A stretch of DNA of 64,000 nucleotides from positions 41,868 through 105,867 of the forward strand of contig DATJWB010000320.1 of NCBI GenBank assembly GCA_035501495.1, in the 5' to 3' direction. Positions 1 to 8,222 of the stretch are shown here, piece after piece. Position 1 is the first letter of the stretch, and each line of letters begins with the position of its first letter. This DNA is from JAIQFL01 sp035501495 (GTDB taxonomy: Bacteria > Acidobacteriota > Terriglobia > Bryobacterales > Bryobacteraceae). The translations under genes were made by a program, and so were the position numbers. The notes under the pieces were generated by a model, which saw only the letters and a program-made list of their open reading frames with translations, did not search any database and was not told the DNA's origin.

Positions 1-3000
1 TACGAGGTGACGTACGGAGCAACCCGCCCCGACGCGCCGTTCGCGTAGATGGGAAGCGTCAATGAGGTGCTGACGCCTACCGGCGTGCCGCTGTCATAGA
101 TCAGAATGCTCGCCACGCGCCAGTCGCCTACGATCCAGGCGGCCGGCCCCGACTTCAGCATGCTCCTGCCTTTGCCGAACGGGAGATCGTAGACACCCGA
201 GATTTTGACATCGTGTGTGACGTCGAACTGCCCAATCGATTTTTCCAGGTGACGGTCGAAAAAGTCGGCTGCATACTGCACCCCCCACGCTGTATCGGAA
301 TCGGTGAGAATCTTCGAGAACGAGTAGGACGCCTGCAGGATAAACCCGTGCGTCAGGCGCTTCGAGAAGGTCCCGATCAATGCATGGTACGTTGAGTGGC
401 CGCTGTGATCGCCCTGCCCCGCATAGGTGTCGATGTACGAGTATTGAGGATAGGGTCGCAGAGCCTGAGCCACGGTGGCGCGCGATCCCCACAGGGCGTT
501 GAACCCCGGGAATGGCGCGAACACCCCGGCCGCATTGGCCGTCGCCGAACCCACCAGGCTGTTGAGCACCGTGATACTCTGCGCCACGGTGCCGAAGGCC
601 GTCAGGTAGGCCGGGCTGATCTGGTTGTACTGCAGCAGCTCCGACTGCAGATGGGAGCTGAGTACGCCGTTGTACCCCAGCTCGGCCACCATCGAGGTGC
701 CGATCTGGCGCTGCACCGAGAAGTGGAAGTTATCCAGTGCGGGAAGCTTGGTCGTCTCGTTGCCCTGGAACCACGCGACGCTGGTCCCGTTCGAGACCGA
801 AGGGTTGATGAATGGCGGCACGGTGTAGGCCGGTATGCCCTGATCCGTGGTAAACGTGGGCAGAATTCCAGTGGTGCTGTTGCTGAATGTCTGGGTGAGC
901 GTGAATCCGCTGTTGTGCGTGGATCCGCTGACCGACACCAGCGCACCATACAGGCGCGCATAGGACGCCCGGATCACGGTCTTCGAATCCCAGGAGTACG
1001 CCGCGCCTACATGGGGGCCGATGCCTTTAGTCCACAGGTCGGCCAGCGTACGGCTGCCCACGCGCCCCGCTCCGCTTCCGGCAAACAGCACCGCGCCCAG
1101 AATGCCGCCCGCCGCCGGGTTGGGGGTCGTGGGCGAGAAGTCGGACCAGCGATCGTTCAGGCCCGTCGGCGGCAGGTTGATGTCGTAACGCAGTCCGAGA
1201 TTCAAGACCAGCTTCGAGCTCACGCGCCAGTCGTCCTGAATATAACCGCCGAAATAGGTGAACTGCTGCCCGATAAACCGCACCGTATCGATCTGTCCGC
1301 TGTCCGCCTGGCCCAGCAGGAACGAAGCGAAGGCATTGCCTCCTGCATTCGGATTGGAGCCTCCGGGAACGCCGGTCTCCTGATAACTGAACCCTACGCA
1401 GCCGGCTTCGCACTGGCGTCCGAAGCCGTTGTAATGATTCACCTGCAGCATGCCACCGAACTTGATGGTGTGACGTCCCTTGGTCCATGTGAAGTCGTCG
1501 TTGTAGCCGTATACAGTGTTCTCGGAGCCGTTATCCGCCTGGCCTCCCCAGGTGCTGATGGTGTCGCCGGTCCCGCCCGAGAACAGGTTCACCAGGTTCT
1601 CGTCGCAGTTCGGCACGTTGATCAGGCAGAATTTGCTCTTCCAGTTCCCGATGTATTCCTGCGGCGGCTTGTGGTCCTGGCGCCAGTTGTTGCCGCCCGC
1701 GTAGAAGTGGTTCAGCTTGTTAGGAGCCAGTGTCCAATCCCAACTGAACCGGAACACGTCCGTATCCTGCGTCAGATCGTTGTAATTCGAGTACAAGCCC
1801 GGCAGCGTCGGCGGTCCGTCCGGTCCGGGAGTCTGATGCTCGCGGTCGTAGCCATAGTAACCGGAGATCCGGTGCTTGTTATTGAAGATATGGTCGCCCT
1901 TGATGCTGAACTTATTCACCGGATAGATCTGCGTCCCGGAGGTGATGAGGTAATTGTTGGCCACATAAGCGGCCGTTCCCGGTGCACCGCCGTTATTGGG
2001 CGCGAGCGCTCCGCTGGTCTGGAAAACGCTGAGAGCCTGCAGCGACGCCTGGCTGAAGAGGCTCTTGGGAATCTGGTTGCCGGGGAACACCTGGCGGGTG
2101 TAACTGCCGTCCGAATTCTGGACCTGGGTCAGCGGATTGTAGATGGGGATCAACACACCCGCCGACGTGACCCATTTGCTGAAATCGCCGTTGTACATCT
2201 CGGGGGTCGGGATGGTCGCGGTTACGCCGTTGGCCCCCGTACGATTGCGAAAACCCTCGTACGAGAAGAAGAAAAATGTCTTGTCCTTCCCGTGGATTAC
2301 CTTCGGGATCCACACCGGCCCGCCCACCGTGAATCCGAAATCGTTCTGCTTATAGATCGAGTTCGGGATCCTGGTCGCATTGTTGAAGAAGTTGTTGGCA
2401 TCGAAGTCCGTGTTGCGCAGAAATTCGTACGCCGATCCGTGCAGCTGGTTCGTCCCCGACTTCGACACGTACGTCAGGTTCCCGCCGCCCGCATGGCCGA
2501 ACTCCGCCTTGTACCCGTTGGTGTCCACGGAGAACTGATCGATTGCCTCCACCGAAGGAGAGTTGGAAGCCACCCAGCTTTTCGAGAGCGCCCGGCTGGT
2601 ATTGGTCGAGATTCCGTCCAACGATGTGCCGTAAGAGGCCGCCTGTCCGCCTCCCAGCATGAAGCCATTGTCGCCGCCCAGGTTCTTCGCGTCCGGTGTG
2701 ACGGATGCCAGGTCGAACGGCGTCCGGACCGTCCCGCTCACCACCAACGGCAGGTCGTTCACCATTTTGTTCTGCAGCACGGTGCTGAACTTCCCGTCGT
2801 CGGTCTGCAACTGCACCGCCGAAGCGATCACCTCGACGGTCTGGGTCGCCACGCCAACCTCCAGTGTGATGTCGGCGCGTACCGTTTGGGATGCGTCGAG
2901 AGTCAATCCGCTTTCTTCGGAGGTGCGGAAGCCGCTCTTGTTGACTTTGACGTTGTAGGTGCCCGGCGGCAGGGCGGGCATTGTGTATTCTCCTGTTTGA

Positions 3001-3194
3001 TTGGTCGTTGCCGTCAGCGTGACGTTCGTGGACTGGTTGACGATCGTCACCGTGGCGCCAGGGACGATGGCGCCGGAGCTGTCGTGTACAACACCGGTGA
3101 TGGTTCCGCGCTCGGACTGGGCGAATGCGGCGAAGGTAAAGAGCGAGATGCAAAGAGCCCGGAGGGCCCATTCGCGAACTTGGCGACAGTACAT
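1..3194 (-). CDS. TonB-dependent receptor, Oar-like, with N-terminal carboxypeptidase-regulatory domain (3' end outside window)
   Basis: About 1,064 codons are visible and the frame stays open to the window edge, so the C-terminal end of the barrel is missing. The start is ATG at 3194, preceded by AAGGAG. Residues 1-26 form a signal peptide ending in FAAFAQ. Residues about 27-110 are a CarboxypepD_reg/Cna-B-like fold (ERGTITGVVHDSSGAIVPGA, then LPPGTYNVKVNKSGF). A plug-like region follows, then a long beta-barrel rich in aromatic strands (for example TFFFFSYEGFRN and LVLNLGLRYDINLPP). Acidobacteriota encode many such receptors and they are thought to import large substrates such as glycans or peptides. 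No SusD-like or TonB partner is adjacent, so the substrate cannot be inferred. Family assignment is firm. Confidence 0.93.
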   Translation of the reverse strand, partial: MYCRQVREWALRALCISLFTFAAFAQSERGTITGVVHDSSGAIVPGATVTIVNQSTNVTLTATTNQTGEYTMPALPPGTYNVKVNKSGFRTSEESGLTLDASQTVRADITLEVGVATQTVEVIASAVQLQTDDGKFSTVLQNKMVNDLPLVVSGTVRTPFDLASVTPDAKNLGGDNGFMLGGGQAASYGTSLDGISTNTSRALSKSWVASNSPSVEAIDQFSVDTNGYKAEFGHAGGGNLTYVSKSGTNQLHGSAYEFLRNTDFDANNFFNNATRIPNSIYKQNDFGFTVGGPVWIPKVIHGKDKTFFFFSYEGFRNRTGANGVTATIPTPEMYNGDFSKWVTSAGVLIPIYNPLTQVQNSDGSYTRQVFPGNQIPKSLFSQASLQALSVFQTSGALAPNNGGAPGTAAYVANNYLITSGTQIYPVNKFSIKGDHIFNNKHRISGYYGYDREHQTPGPDGPPTLPGLYSNYNDLTQDTDVFRFSWDWTLAPNKLNHFYAGGNNWRQDHKPPQEYIGNWKSKFCLINVPNCDENLVNLFSGGTGDTISTWGGQADNGSENTVYGYNDDFTWTKGRHTIKFGGMLQVNHYNGFGRQCEAGCVGFSYQETGVPGGSNPNAGGNAFASFLLGQADSGQIDTVRFIGQQFTYFGGYIQDDWRVSSKLVLNLGLRYDINLPPTGLNDRWSDFSPTTPNPAAGGILGAVLFAGSGAGRVGSRTLADLWTKGIGPHVGAAYSWDSKTVIRASYARLYGALVSVSGSTHNSGFTLTQTFSNSTTGILPTFTTDQGIPAYTVPPFINPSVSNGTSVAWFQGNETTKLPALDNFHFSVQRQIGTSMVAELGYNGVLSSHLQSELLQYNQISPAYLTAFGTVAQSITVLNSLVGSATANAAGVFAPFPGFNALWGSRATVAQALRPYPQYSYIDTYAGQGDHSGHSTYHALIGTFSKRLTHGFILQASYSFSKILTDSDTAWGVQYAADFFDRHLEKSIGQFDVTHDVKISGVYDLPFGKGRSMLKSGPAAWIVGDWRVASILIYDSGTPVGVSTSLTLPIYANGASGRVAPYVTS

Positions 3195-3246
3195 GGTCTA
3201 CTCCTTAGAGGATCATCCAGGTACTCTGATTCCCCTGATTCCGGTT

Positions 3247-3275
3247 AGTATATAACAGCACTTAGCCAGGGTCAC
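3247..3275 (-). promoter_or_regulatory. Candidate sigma-70-type promoter of the TonB-dependent receptor
   Basis: On the minus strand a -35-like GTGACC (3275-3270) and a -10-like TATACT (3252-3247) are separated by 17 nt. The -10 lies about 52 nt upstream of the receptor start codon. The AT-rich -10 stands out in a GC-rich context. Assigned from sequence only. Confidence 0.45.
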
Positions 3276-3337
3276 CGTTACCCGGCGGGATTTTACAGGA
3301 AGGGCTCCGGACCCGTTGTTATAATTGAGCGAGGGCC

Positions 3338-3691
3338 GTGAGGGGACAAGACATCAAGACGCTGGTAGTGCTGGCCCTGGCGCTGCTCCTCACCAACCTT
3401 CCGTGCCTGGCCGTCTGTCTCACGTGTGCCGTGCACCCGTCGGCGCCTCCCTGTCATCATCAGAAAACGTCCCATCGCGATGACGGCCAGAACTCCTGCC
3501 CGCACCAATCCATTCGCGCAATGGTGCCCTCCTCCCGTCCGGCGCATGCGATCACCCTTTCCTGCGCCGGGTCGAAGCAAGCCTGTTCGGGCATGGATAC
3601 GCCGTATCTCCCCCACATTTCGTTCGAGCCGCTGACCGGTCTGTCGCCGCCCGATTCTCTTGCCAACCGCCTCGTAGTGCTCCGCGTTTAG
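3338..3691 (+). CDS. Small secreted Cys/His-rich hypothetical protein
   Basis: 117 aa, start GTG at 3338. Residues 4-27 are a hydrophobic signal segment (TLVVLALALLLTNLPCLA). The exported part is rich in potential metal ligands: Cys-Leu-Thr-Cys, Cys-His-His, a second His/Cys group (SCPH) and two more cysteines. A TATAAT box lies at 3320-3325, only 12 nt before the start codon, so the transcript may be nearly leaderless. It sits 56 nt upstream of the Met/His-rich outer-membrane protein gene on the same strand. A role in periplasmic metal binding is an inference from composition and neighbour; I do not recognise the family. Confidence 0.6.
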   Translation: MRGQDIKTLVVLALALLLTNLPCLAVCLTCAVHPSAPPCHHQKTSHRDDGQNSCPHQSIRAMVPSSRPAHAITLSCAGSKQACSGMDTPYLPHISFEPLTGLSPPDSLANRLVVLRV

Positions 3692-3747
3692 TTCCTCCGG
3701 ATACTTCGCTCTGCAAGTCCTTTCGCGTTGAGATCAAGGAGAACGAA

Positions 3748-5238
3748 ATGAAGAGTGTGGCTTCGCGCCTCTCGAATGTGGCGCAGGCACTCCTGCCTGC
3801 CGCGTCCCGACTCATCGGGACGCTTGTCGGCCGCCATCGAGTGCCATGCCGGCCGTGGTTTCCGATCTTGCTGTGCATCGGCGCGTCCCTCACCATCGTC
3901 CGGGCGCAGGACCCCGTGCCGCCCAAGCCGGCCGGCCCGACGAAGAGCGACCAGACGGCCGACCATTCACAGATGAAAGGTATGGACCACTCTCAGATGC
4001 AGGGCATGGATCACTCGAAAATGCAAGGCATGGCCGGCATGGAAGGCATGGACATGTCCGACGAGGATCCCGCCGAATCGGTGTTGATGGGCCAGGCTTC
4101 CGGCACCAGCATGGGGCCGAAATCGTGGCCCATGCCGATGCGCATGGTGCGGCTGGGCTCATGGCGCACCATGTTTATGGGCAACGCTTTCCTGGTGGAG
4201 ACGCAGCAGTCCGGACCGCGCGGCGGCGACAAGTTGTACGGCCCGAACTGGTTCATGGGCGAAGCCGAACACCGCATCGGCAAAGGCAGCTTTCTGTTCC
4301 AGCTCATGCTCAGCCTAGAGCCCGCGACGGTTACCGGGCGCGCCTTCCCCGAGCTGTTTCAGACCGGTGAAACCGCCTTTGGCAAGCCTCTCGTAGACGC
4401 TCAGCATCCGCACAATCTCATCATGGCCATCGGGTTCAACTACGCTCGCCCGGTCGCCGAAAACACCGTCCTGCAGTTTTATTTCGCCCCCGTCGGGGAC
4501 CCGGCGCTCGGCCCGGTGGCGTTCCCTCACCGCGCCTCCGCCTCCGAACTGCCGCAGGCGCCGCTCGGCCATCACTGGCAGGACTCCAGCCACATTGCCG
4601 ACGAAGTCGTGACCGTCGGTGTCACTCACCAGAAAGTCCGGCTGGAGGCCAGCGGCTTCTACGGCACCGAACCCGGCGAGAATCGCTGGATTCTCCAGAC
4701 CGGCCCCATCAATTCGTGGGCTACGCGATTCTCGGTCTTCCCGTCGAAGAACTGGATGGTGCAGGTGTCCGCCGGAAGGCTCAATCACCCGGAACGGCAG
4801 TCTCCCGGCGACGTCTTCCGTTCGACCGCATCGCTGCACTATACCAAGCCTCGCGCCGCCGGCAGTTGGTCGTCGAGCCTGATCTGGGGCCGCAATCACG
4901 ACACCTTCACGCACCGCAACCTGAATTCCTATCTCGCCGAGTCCGAGTTCCCCCTCACGCGCCGGAACTTCCTCACCGGCCGCGCCGAACTCGTGGACAA
5001 GGACGAGCTCTTCGACGACCAGCCCAGCCTCGAGGAACAACTGGACCGCACGGTTGGAAGCACGTTCCGCATCGCCGCCTACACCGCGGGCTACACCCGC
5101 GATGTCTTCGTTTCCCGGCTCTGGGAGACGGGCATTGGAGCGAATCTGACCACCTACACCGTGCCGCAAGCGATCCACCCCTATTACGGCGGTCACCCCG
5201 TGGCAGTCAGCGTCTTCTTGCGCGTCCGATTGAGGTGA
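3748..5238 (+). CDS. Met/His-rich outer-membrane protein, putative copper-related; N-terminus encoded by a dispersed repeat
   Basis: 496 aa. ATG at 3748 is preceded by AAGGAGAACGAA. Residues about 10-31 are the translation of repeat copy A (VAQALLPAASRLIGTL). A hydrophobic signal-like segment follows (FPILLCIGASLTIVRAQ), so the likely export signal begins only after the repeat. Residues about 72-105 contain tandem DHSQMxGM units and GMAGMEGMDM, a Met/His/Asp composition typical of copper-handling proteins. The rest (about residues 130-496) has alternating strands and an aromatic/Arg-rich C-terminus ending FLRVRLR, like an outer-membrane barrel. It may act with the upstream small Cys/His protein. 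A copper role is inferred from the motif, not shown. The true start could be downstream of the repeat, but no better start with a Shine-Dalgarno site is visible. Confidence 0.75.
   Translation: MKSVASRLSNVAQALLPAASRLIGTLVGRHRVPCRPWFPILLCIGASLTIVRAQDPVPPKPAGPTKSDQTADHSQMKGMDHSQMQGMDHSKMQGMAGMEGMDMSDEDPAESVLMGQASGTSMGPKSWPMPMRMVRLGSWRTMFMGNAFLVETQQSGPRGGDKLYGPNWFMGEAEHRIGKGSFLFQLMLSLEPATVTGRAFPELFQTGETAFGKPLVDAQHPHNLIMAIGFNYARPVAENTVLQFYFAPVGDPALGPVAFPHRASASELPQAPLGHHWQDSSHIADEVVTVGVTHQKVRLEASGFYGTEPGENRWILQTGPINSWATRFSVFPSKNWMVQVSAGRLNHPERQSPGDVFRSTASLHYTKPRAAGSWSSSLIWGRNHDTFTHRNLNSYLAESEFPLTRRNFLTGRAELVDKDELFDDQPSLEEQLDRTVGSTFRIAAYTAGYTRDVFVSRLWETGIGANLTTYTVPQAIHPYYGGHPVAVSVFLRVRLR
3778..3830 (+). 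repeat. REP-like two-hairpin repeat, copy A (inside a CDS)
   Basis: GTGGCGC leader, then hairpin 1 (GCAGGCA-CTCC-TGCCTGC, 3783-3800) and hairpin 2 (9-bp arms 3802-3810 and 3815-3823 around loop CTCA). It lies in frame in the 5' end of the outer-membrane protein gene, unlike the other copies, which are intergenic. Confidence 0.9.
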
Positions 5239-5302
5239 CGTTTTTGCCGAAAGCTGCGCGGGAGCGAGGCCAACCCACGTCCTGATAAACTGATTCAGCG
5301 AC

Positions 5303-7924
5303 GTGACTCCCCACGCCTCGATTGCCCATTATCGAGTCACCGCCAGGCTTGGCGAGGGCGGCATGGGCGAAGTGTGGCGCGCCACGGATACCAAGCTGAA
5401 TCGCGAGGTCGCCATCAAGGTCATCTCCGCGAGTTTCGCCGAAGATGCCGGCCGCCTCACGCGTTTCACCCGGGAAGCCCAGGTGCTCGCGTCACTCAAT
5501 CATCCAAACATCGCCGCCATCTACGGAGTCGAAGAGCGCGCATTAGTGATGGAACTGGTGGAAGGGCCGACACTCGCCGAGCGCGTCGCGCAGGGCCCCA
5601 TCCCGCTCGATGAAGCGATCCCCATCGCCCGCCAGACCGCCGAGGCGCTCGAGTACGCCCATGAACGGGGCATCGTCCACCGCGATCTCAAGCCCGCCAA
5701 CATCAAGCTGACTCTCGACGGCCGCGTCAAGGTGTTGGATTTCGGGCTCGCCAAGGCGCTCGGTTCGGAGTCCTCTCAGCAAAGCGGCTCTACCGTGACC
5801 ATCGGCGCCACCCAGATCGGCATGATCATGGGGACGCCAGCTTACATGAGTCCCGAGCAGGCCAAAGGCAAGCCCGTCGATCAACGCACCGACATCTGGG
5901 CGTTTGGTGTCGTGCTTTGGGAGATGCTCACCGGCCGCCCCCTGTTCGACGGAGAGGCAGTTACCGAGATTCTGGCGCAGGTGCTGACCCAGGAGCCCGA
6001 CTGGAGCCAGGCTCCGCCGCGCTTCGAGAAGTTGCTGCGAAGCTGCTTGCGCAAGGATCCCAGGCAGCGCCTCCGCAGCATCGGCGATTGGGAACTCCTG
6101 CTGCAGGACGCCCCGATACCTCCGCCCGCCGGGCGCCGCCCGTCCGCACGCCTCGCCTGGGCCCTCACAGCGATTCTCGCCGCAGCCGCCGCCTGGGGTT
6201 GGCTGCGCCGTCCGCCGCAAGCCGCTGCCCCGTCGTACAGCCTCGACATCGTGCCGCCGGAAGGCGCCACGTTTTATCTCGACGTCAGCTCCGGGATGCA
6301 CGCCATTTCACCCGACGGGCAGACGCTGGCGTTCATCGCCACCTCCAAAGGCACCCGCCATATCTGGCTCCGGCCCCTCGACGTTCCCACCGCACGCCCG
6401 CTCCCCGGAACCGAACTTGCCGACGGGCTTTTCTGGTCTCCCGAAGGACGGCGCCTCGGGTTCACTGCGGGCAACAGTATCAAGGTCGTGGACATCCTCA
6501 CCGGCACCATCAAGAACCTGTGCGACAGTGACAACCGGATCCGGGGAGCAAGCTGGAACGCCGCCGGGACTATCATTTTCGGTGCGGCGTCGTCGCCCAT
6601 CATGCGGGTATCCGAGGATGGAGGCACGCCCGTTCTCGCCACAGTTTTGGCTCCCGGGCGCGAGGTGACGCACTGGTTCCCCCAGTTCCTGCCTGACGGC
6701 AAGCGGTTTCTGTACTGGGTTCGAAGCGTGGGACCGGAAAAGAGCGGCGTGTACGCCGGGTCTCTCGACGTCGCTCCCGAAAAGCAGATCCGGCAACAGA
6801 TACTGGCAACACCACACAATGCGGTATACTCCGCGCGACACCTCCTCTTCCTGCGCGGAAGAACTCTGTTCGCCCAACCCTTCGATGTCGATCGGTTGTC
6901 TCTCGAGGGCGCGGCGGCACCGATTGCCGACGGTGTGGCCAGCTTCCAACTGGCGCATTTCTCGGTCTCGCAGAGTGGCGTGCTGACGTGGTCGGCAGCC
7001 TCTACTCTTGGCAGGAGTGTGACCATTCTGTCCCGCGACGGCGCCCTGACCGAGACGCTGGGAAAGCCCGATGCTTTCATCGGCCTCCGCCTGTCTCCCG
7101 ACGGACACTCGGTGGCTCTGCCGCTGCTCAACCCGGAGTCGGCGGCCACTGACCTGTGGACTATGGATCTTTCGCGCGGCGTTCTGGTTCGTTTGACCGA
7201 TGATGCCGGCGTAAACAACACTCCGGTATTTTCGCCCGATGGAAAAACGATCGTATTCTCGTCGGCCCGCGGAGGAGTCTACCGCATGTACCGGAGGGCG
7301 ATCGCCGGCAGTGCCTCGGAGGAACCGGTTCAGCCCGCCGCAAGCACGCAATTCCCCTCCGATTGGTCCCGGGATGGAAAGACCCTCGCATATTGGGAAT
7401 TCGATGCCCCGGGCCACAGCCGCCTCATGCTCCTGCCGGTCAATCCCATCGGGAAACCGATCCCACTGCCGGCTCCCAATGCGCTCAATGTGAGCCCAAG
7501 GCTCTCGCCTTCGGGAAAATGGGTCGCATTTTCGTCCAACGAGAGCGGCACGTTCGAAATCTATGTGCAGGCACCTGCCGAACCGGGCGCCGACTCCTCT
7601 CCCAAGATCCGCATCTCCGCCAGCGGCGGCCTGAATCCTGCCTGGAGCTCCGATGGCAGCGAGCTGTTCTTCAATACGCTGGACGATCGCCTCATGACGG
7701 TCCCGATCCAGTCCGCCGGTGGACGCTTCGAAGCCGGCGCACCTCGGCAGCTATTCGCTCTGGGTGGAACGAGTCTTTTTAACGGAGGCACCTATTGGGA
7801 GCCCATCGGCAACGGGCAGCGATTCGTCGTGCTCCGCTCGGCGCCCCCCACCGAGCGCGACAATCGCATCCACATCCTGACCAACTGGCAGGCCTCTCTG
7901 CGTCCCAATCCAACCACCCGCTAG
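5303..7924 (+). CDS. Serine/threonine protein kinase with membrane anchor and C-terminal PD40/TolB-like propeller
   Basis: 873 aa, GTG start at 5303. Residues about 9-275 are a Hanks-type kinase domain: glycine loop GEGGMGEVWRA, VAIK lysine, catalytic loop HRDLKPANIK, DFGLAK and GTPAYMSPEQAKG. One membrane helix follows at about 285-305 (LAWALTAILAAAAAWGWL). The remainder is a beta-propeller of PD40-type repeats (AISPDGQTLAFIA, RLSPDGHSVALP, VFSPDGKTIVFSS, RLSPSGKWVAFSS). This layout puts the kinase in the cytoplasm and the propeller outside the membrane as a possible sensor. The family is very abundant in Acidobacteriota. All key kinase residues are present. Repeat copy B starts 5 nt after the stop codon. 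Confidence 0.96.
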   Translation: MTPHASIAHYRVTARLGEGGMGEVWRATDTKLNREVAIKVISASFAEDAGRLTRFTREAQVLASLNHPNIAAIYGVEERALVMELVEGPTLAERVAQGPIPLDEAIPIARQTAEALEYAHERGIVHRDLKPANIKLTLDGRVKVLDFGLAKALGSESSQQSGSTVTIGATQIGMIMGTPAYMSPEQAKGKPVDQRTDIWAFGVVLWEMLTGRPLFDGEAVTEILAQVLTQEPDWSQAPPRFEKLLRSCLRKDPRQRLRSIGDWELLLQDAPIPPPAGRRPSARLAWALTAILAAAAAWGWLRRPPQAAAPSYSLDIVPPEGATFYLDVSSGMHAISPDGQTLAFIATSKGTRHIWLRPLDVPTARPLPGTELADGLFWSPEGRRLGFTAGNSIKVVDILTGTIKNLCDSDNRIRGASWNAAGTIIFGAASSPIMRVSEDGGTPVLATVLAPGREVTHWFPQFLPDGKRFLYWVRSVGPEKSGVYAGSLDVAPEKQIRQQILATPHNAVYSARHLLFLRGRTLFAQPFDVDRLSLEGAAAPIADGVASFQLAHFSVSQSGVLTWSAASTLGRSVTILSRDGALTETLGKPDAFIGLRLSPDGHSVALPLLNPESAATDLWTMDLSRGVLVRLTDDAGVNNTPVFSPDGKTIVFSSARGGVYRMYRRAIAGSASEEPVQPAASTQFPSDWSRDGKTLAYWEFDAPGHSRLMLLPVNPIGKPIPLPAPNALNVSPRLSPSGKWVAFSSNESGTFEIYVQAPAEPGADSSPKIRISASGGLNPAWSSDGSELFFNTLDDRLMTVPIQSAGGRFEAGAPRQLFALGGTSLFNGGTYWEPIGNGQRFVVLRSAPPTERDNRIHILTNWQASLRPNPTTR

Positions 7925-7928
7925 CGAC

Positions 7929-7980
7929 CTGGCGCGGGCACTCCTGCCTGCCGCGTCCCGACTCATCGGGACGCGTTTTC
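7929..7980 (+). repeat. REP-like two-hairpin repeat, copy B; possible terminator of the kinase gene
   Basis: Hairpin 1 GCGGGCA-CTCC-TGCCTGC (7934-7951, one G-T wobble) and hairpin 2 with 9-bp arms 7953-7961 and 7966-7974 around CTCA, followed by GTTTTC. It begins right after the kinase stop codon. A GAGGGGTTTTC stretch at about 8003 resembles the 3' module seen in longer copies. Confidence 0.88.
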
Positions 7981-8087
7981 GAGCGTTTACCATTGCTTCC
8001 GGCGAGGGGTTTTCTTTTTGCCGCCAGGAAGTGGGGAGTCTCCGCAATCGCGCCACGTCCTCTTCGCCAGTCTGCTACACTCCCTTC

Positions 8088-8222
8088 ATGCCGGAACTTC
8101 GTGAAGTCCCCGATGAAGCTCCGCCCTTTCTGGGTACCTGGAGACGCGTTTACATTGGTGTCCTGATCTACCTCGTCCTCATCATCACCGTCTTCTACCT
8201 GTTCACCCGGGCCTATCGATGA
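8088..8222 (+). CDS. Tiny single-span membrane protein preceding a sodium/solute symporter
   Basis: 44 aa from ATG 8088. A short polar N-terminus (MPELREVPDEAPPFLGTWRR) is followed by one transmembrane helix (VYIGVLIYLVLIITVFYLF) and ends RAYR. An in-frame ATG exists at 8031, but the protein from 8088 has the cleaner composition. The stop codon overlaps the symporter ATG by 4 nt (ATGA), so the two are translationally coupled. Small one-helix proteins commonly pair with SSS-family symporters (for example YjcH with ActP in E. coli), so an accessory role is inferred. Confidence 0.75.
   Translation: MPELREVPDEAPPFLGTWRRVYIGVLIYLVLIITVFYLFTRAYR

Noticed and set aside
396..3248. Long plus-strand open frame of 950 codons
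   Set aside because: It is antisense to the TonB-dependent receptor, whose minus-strand translation has a signal peptide, CarboxypepD_reg domain and barrel motifs; the plus frame has no family features.
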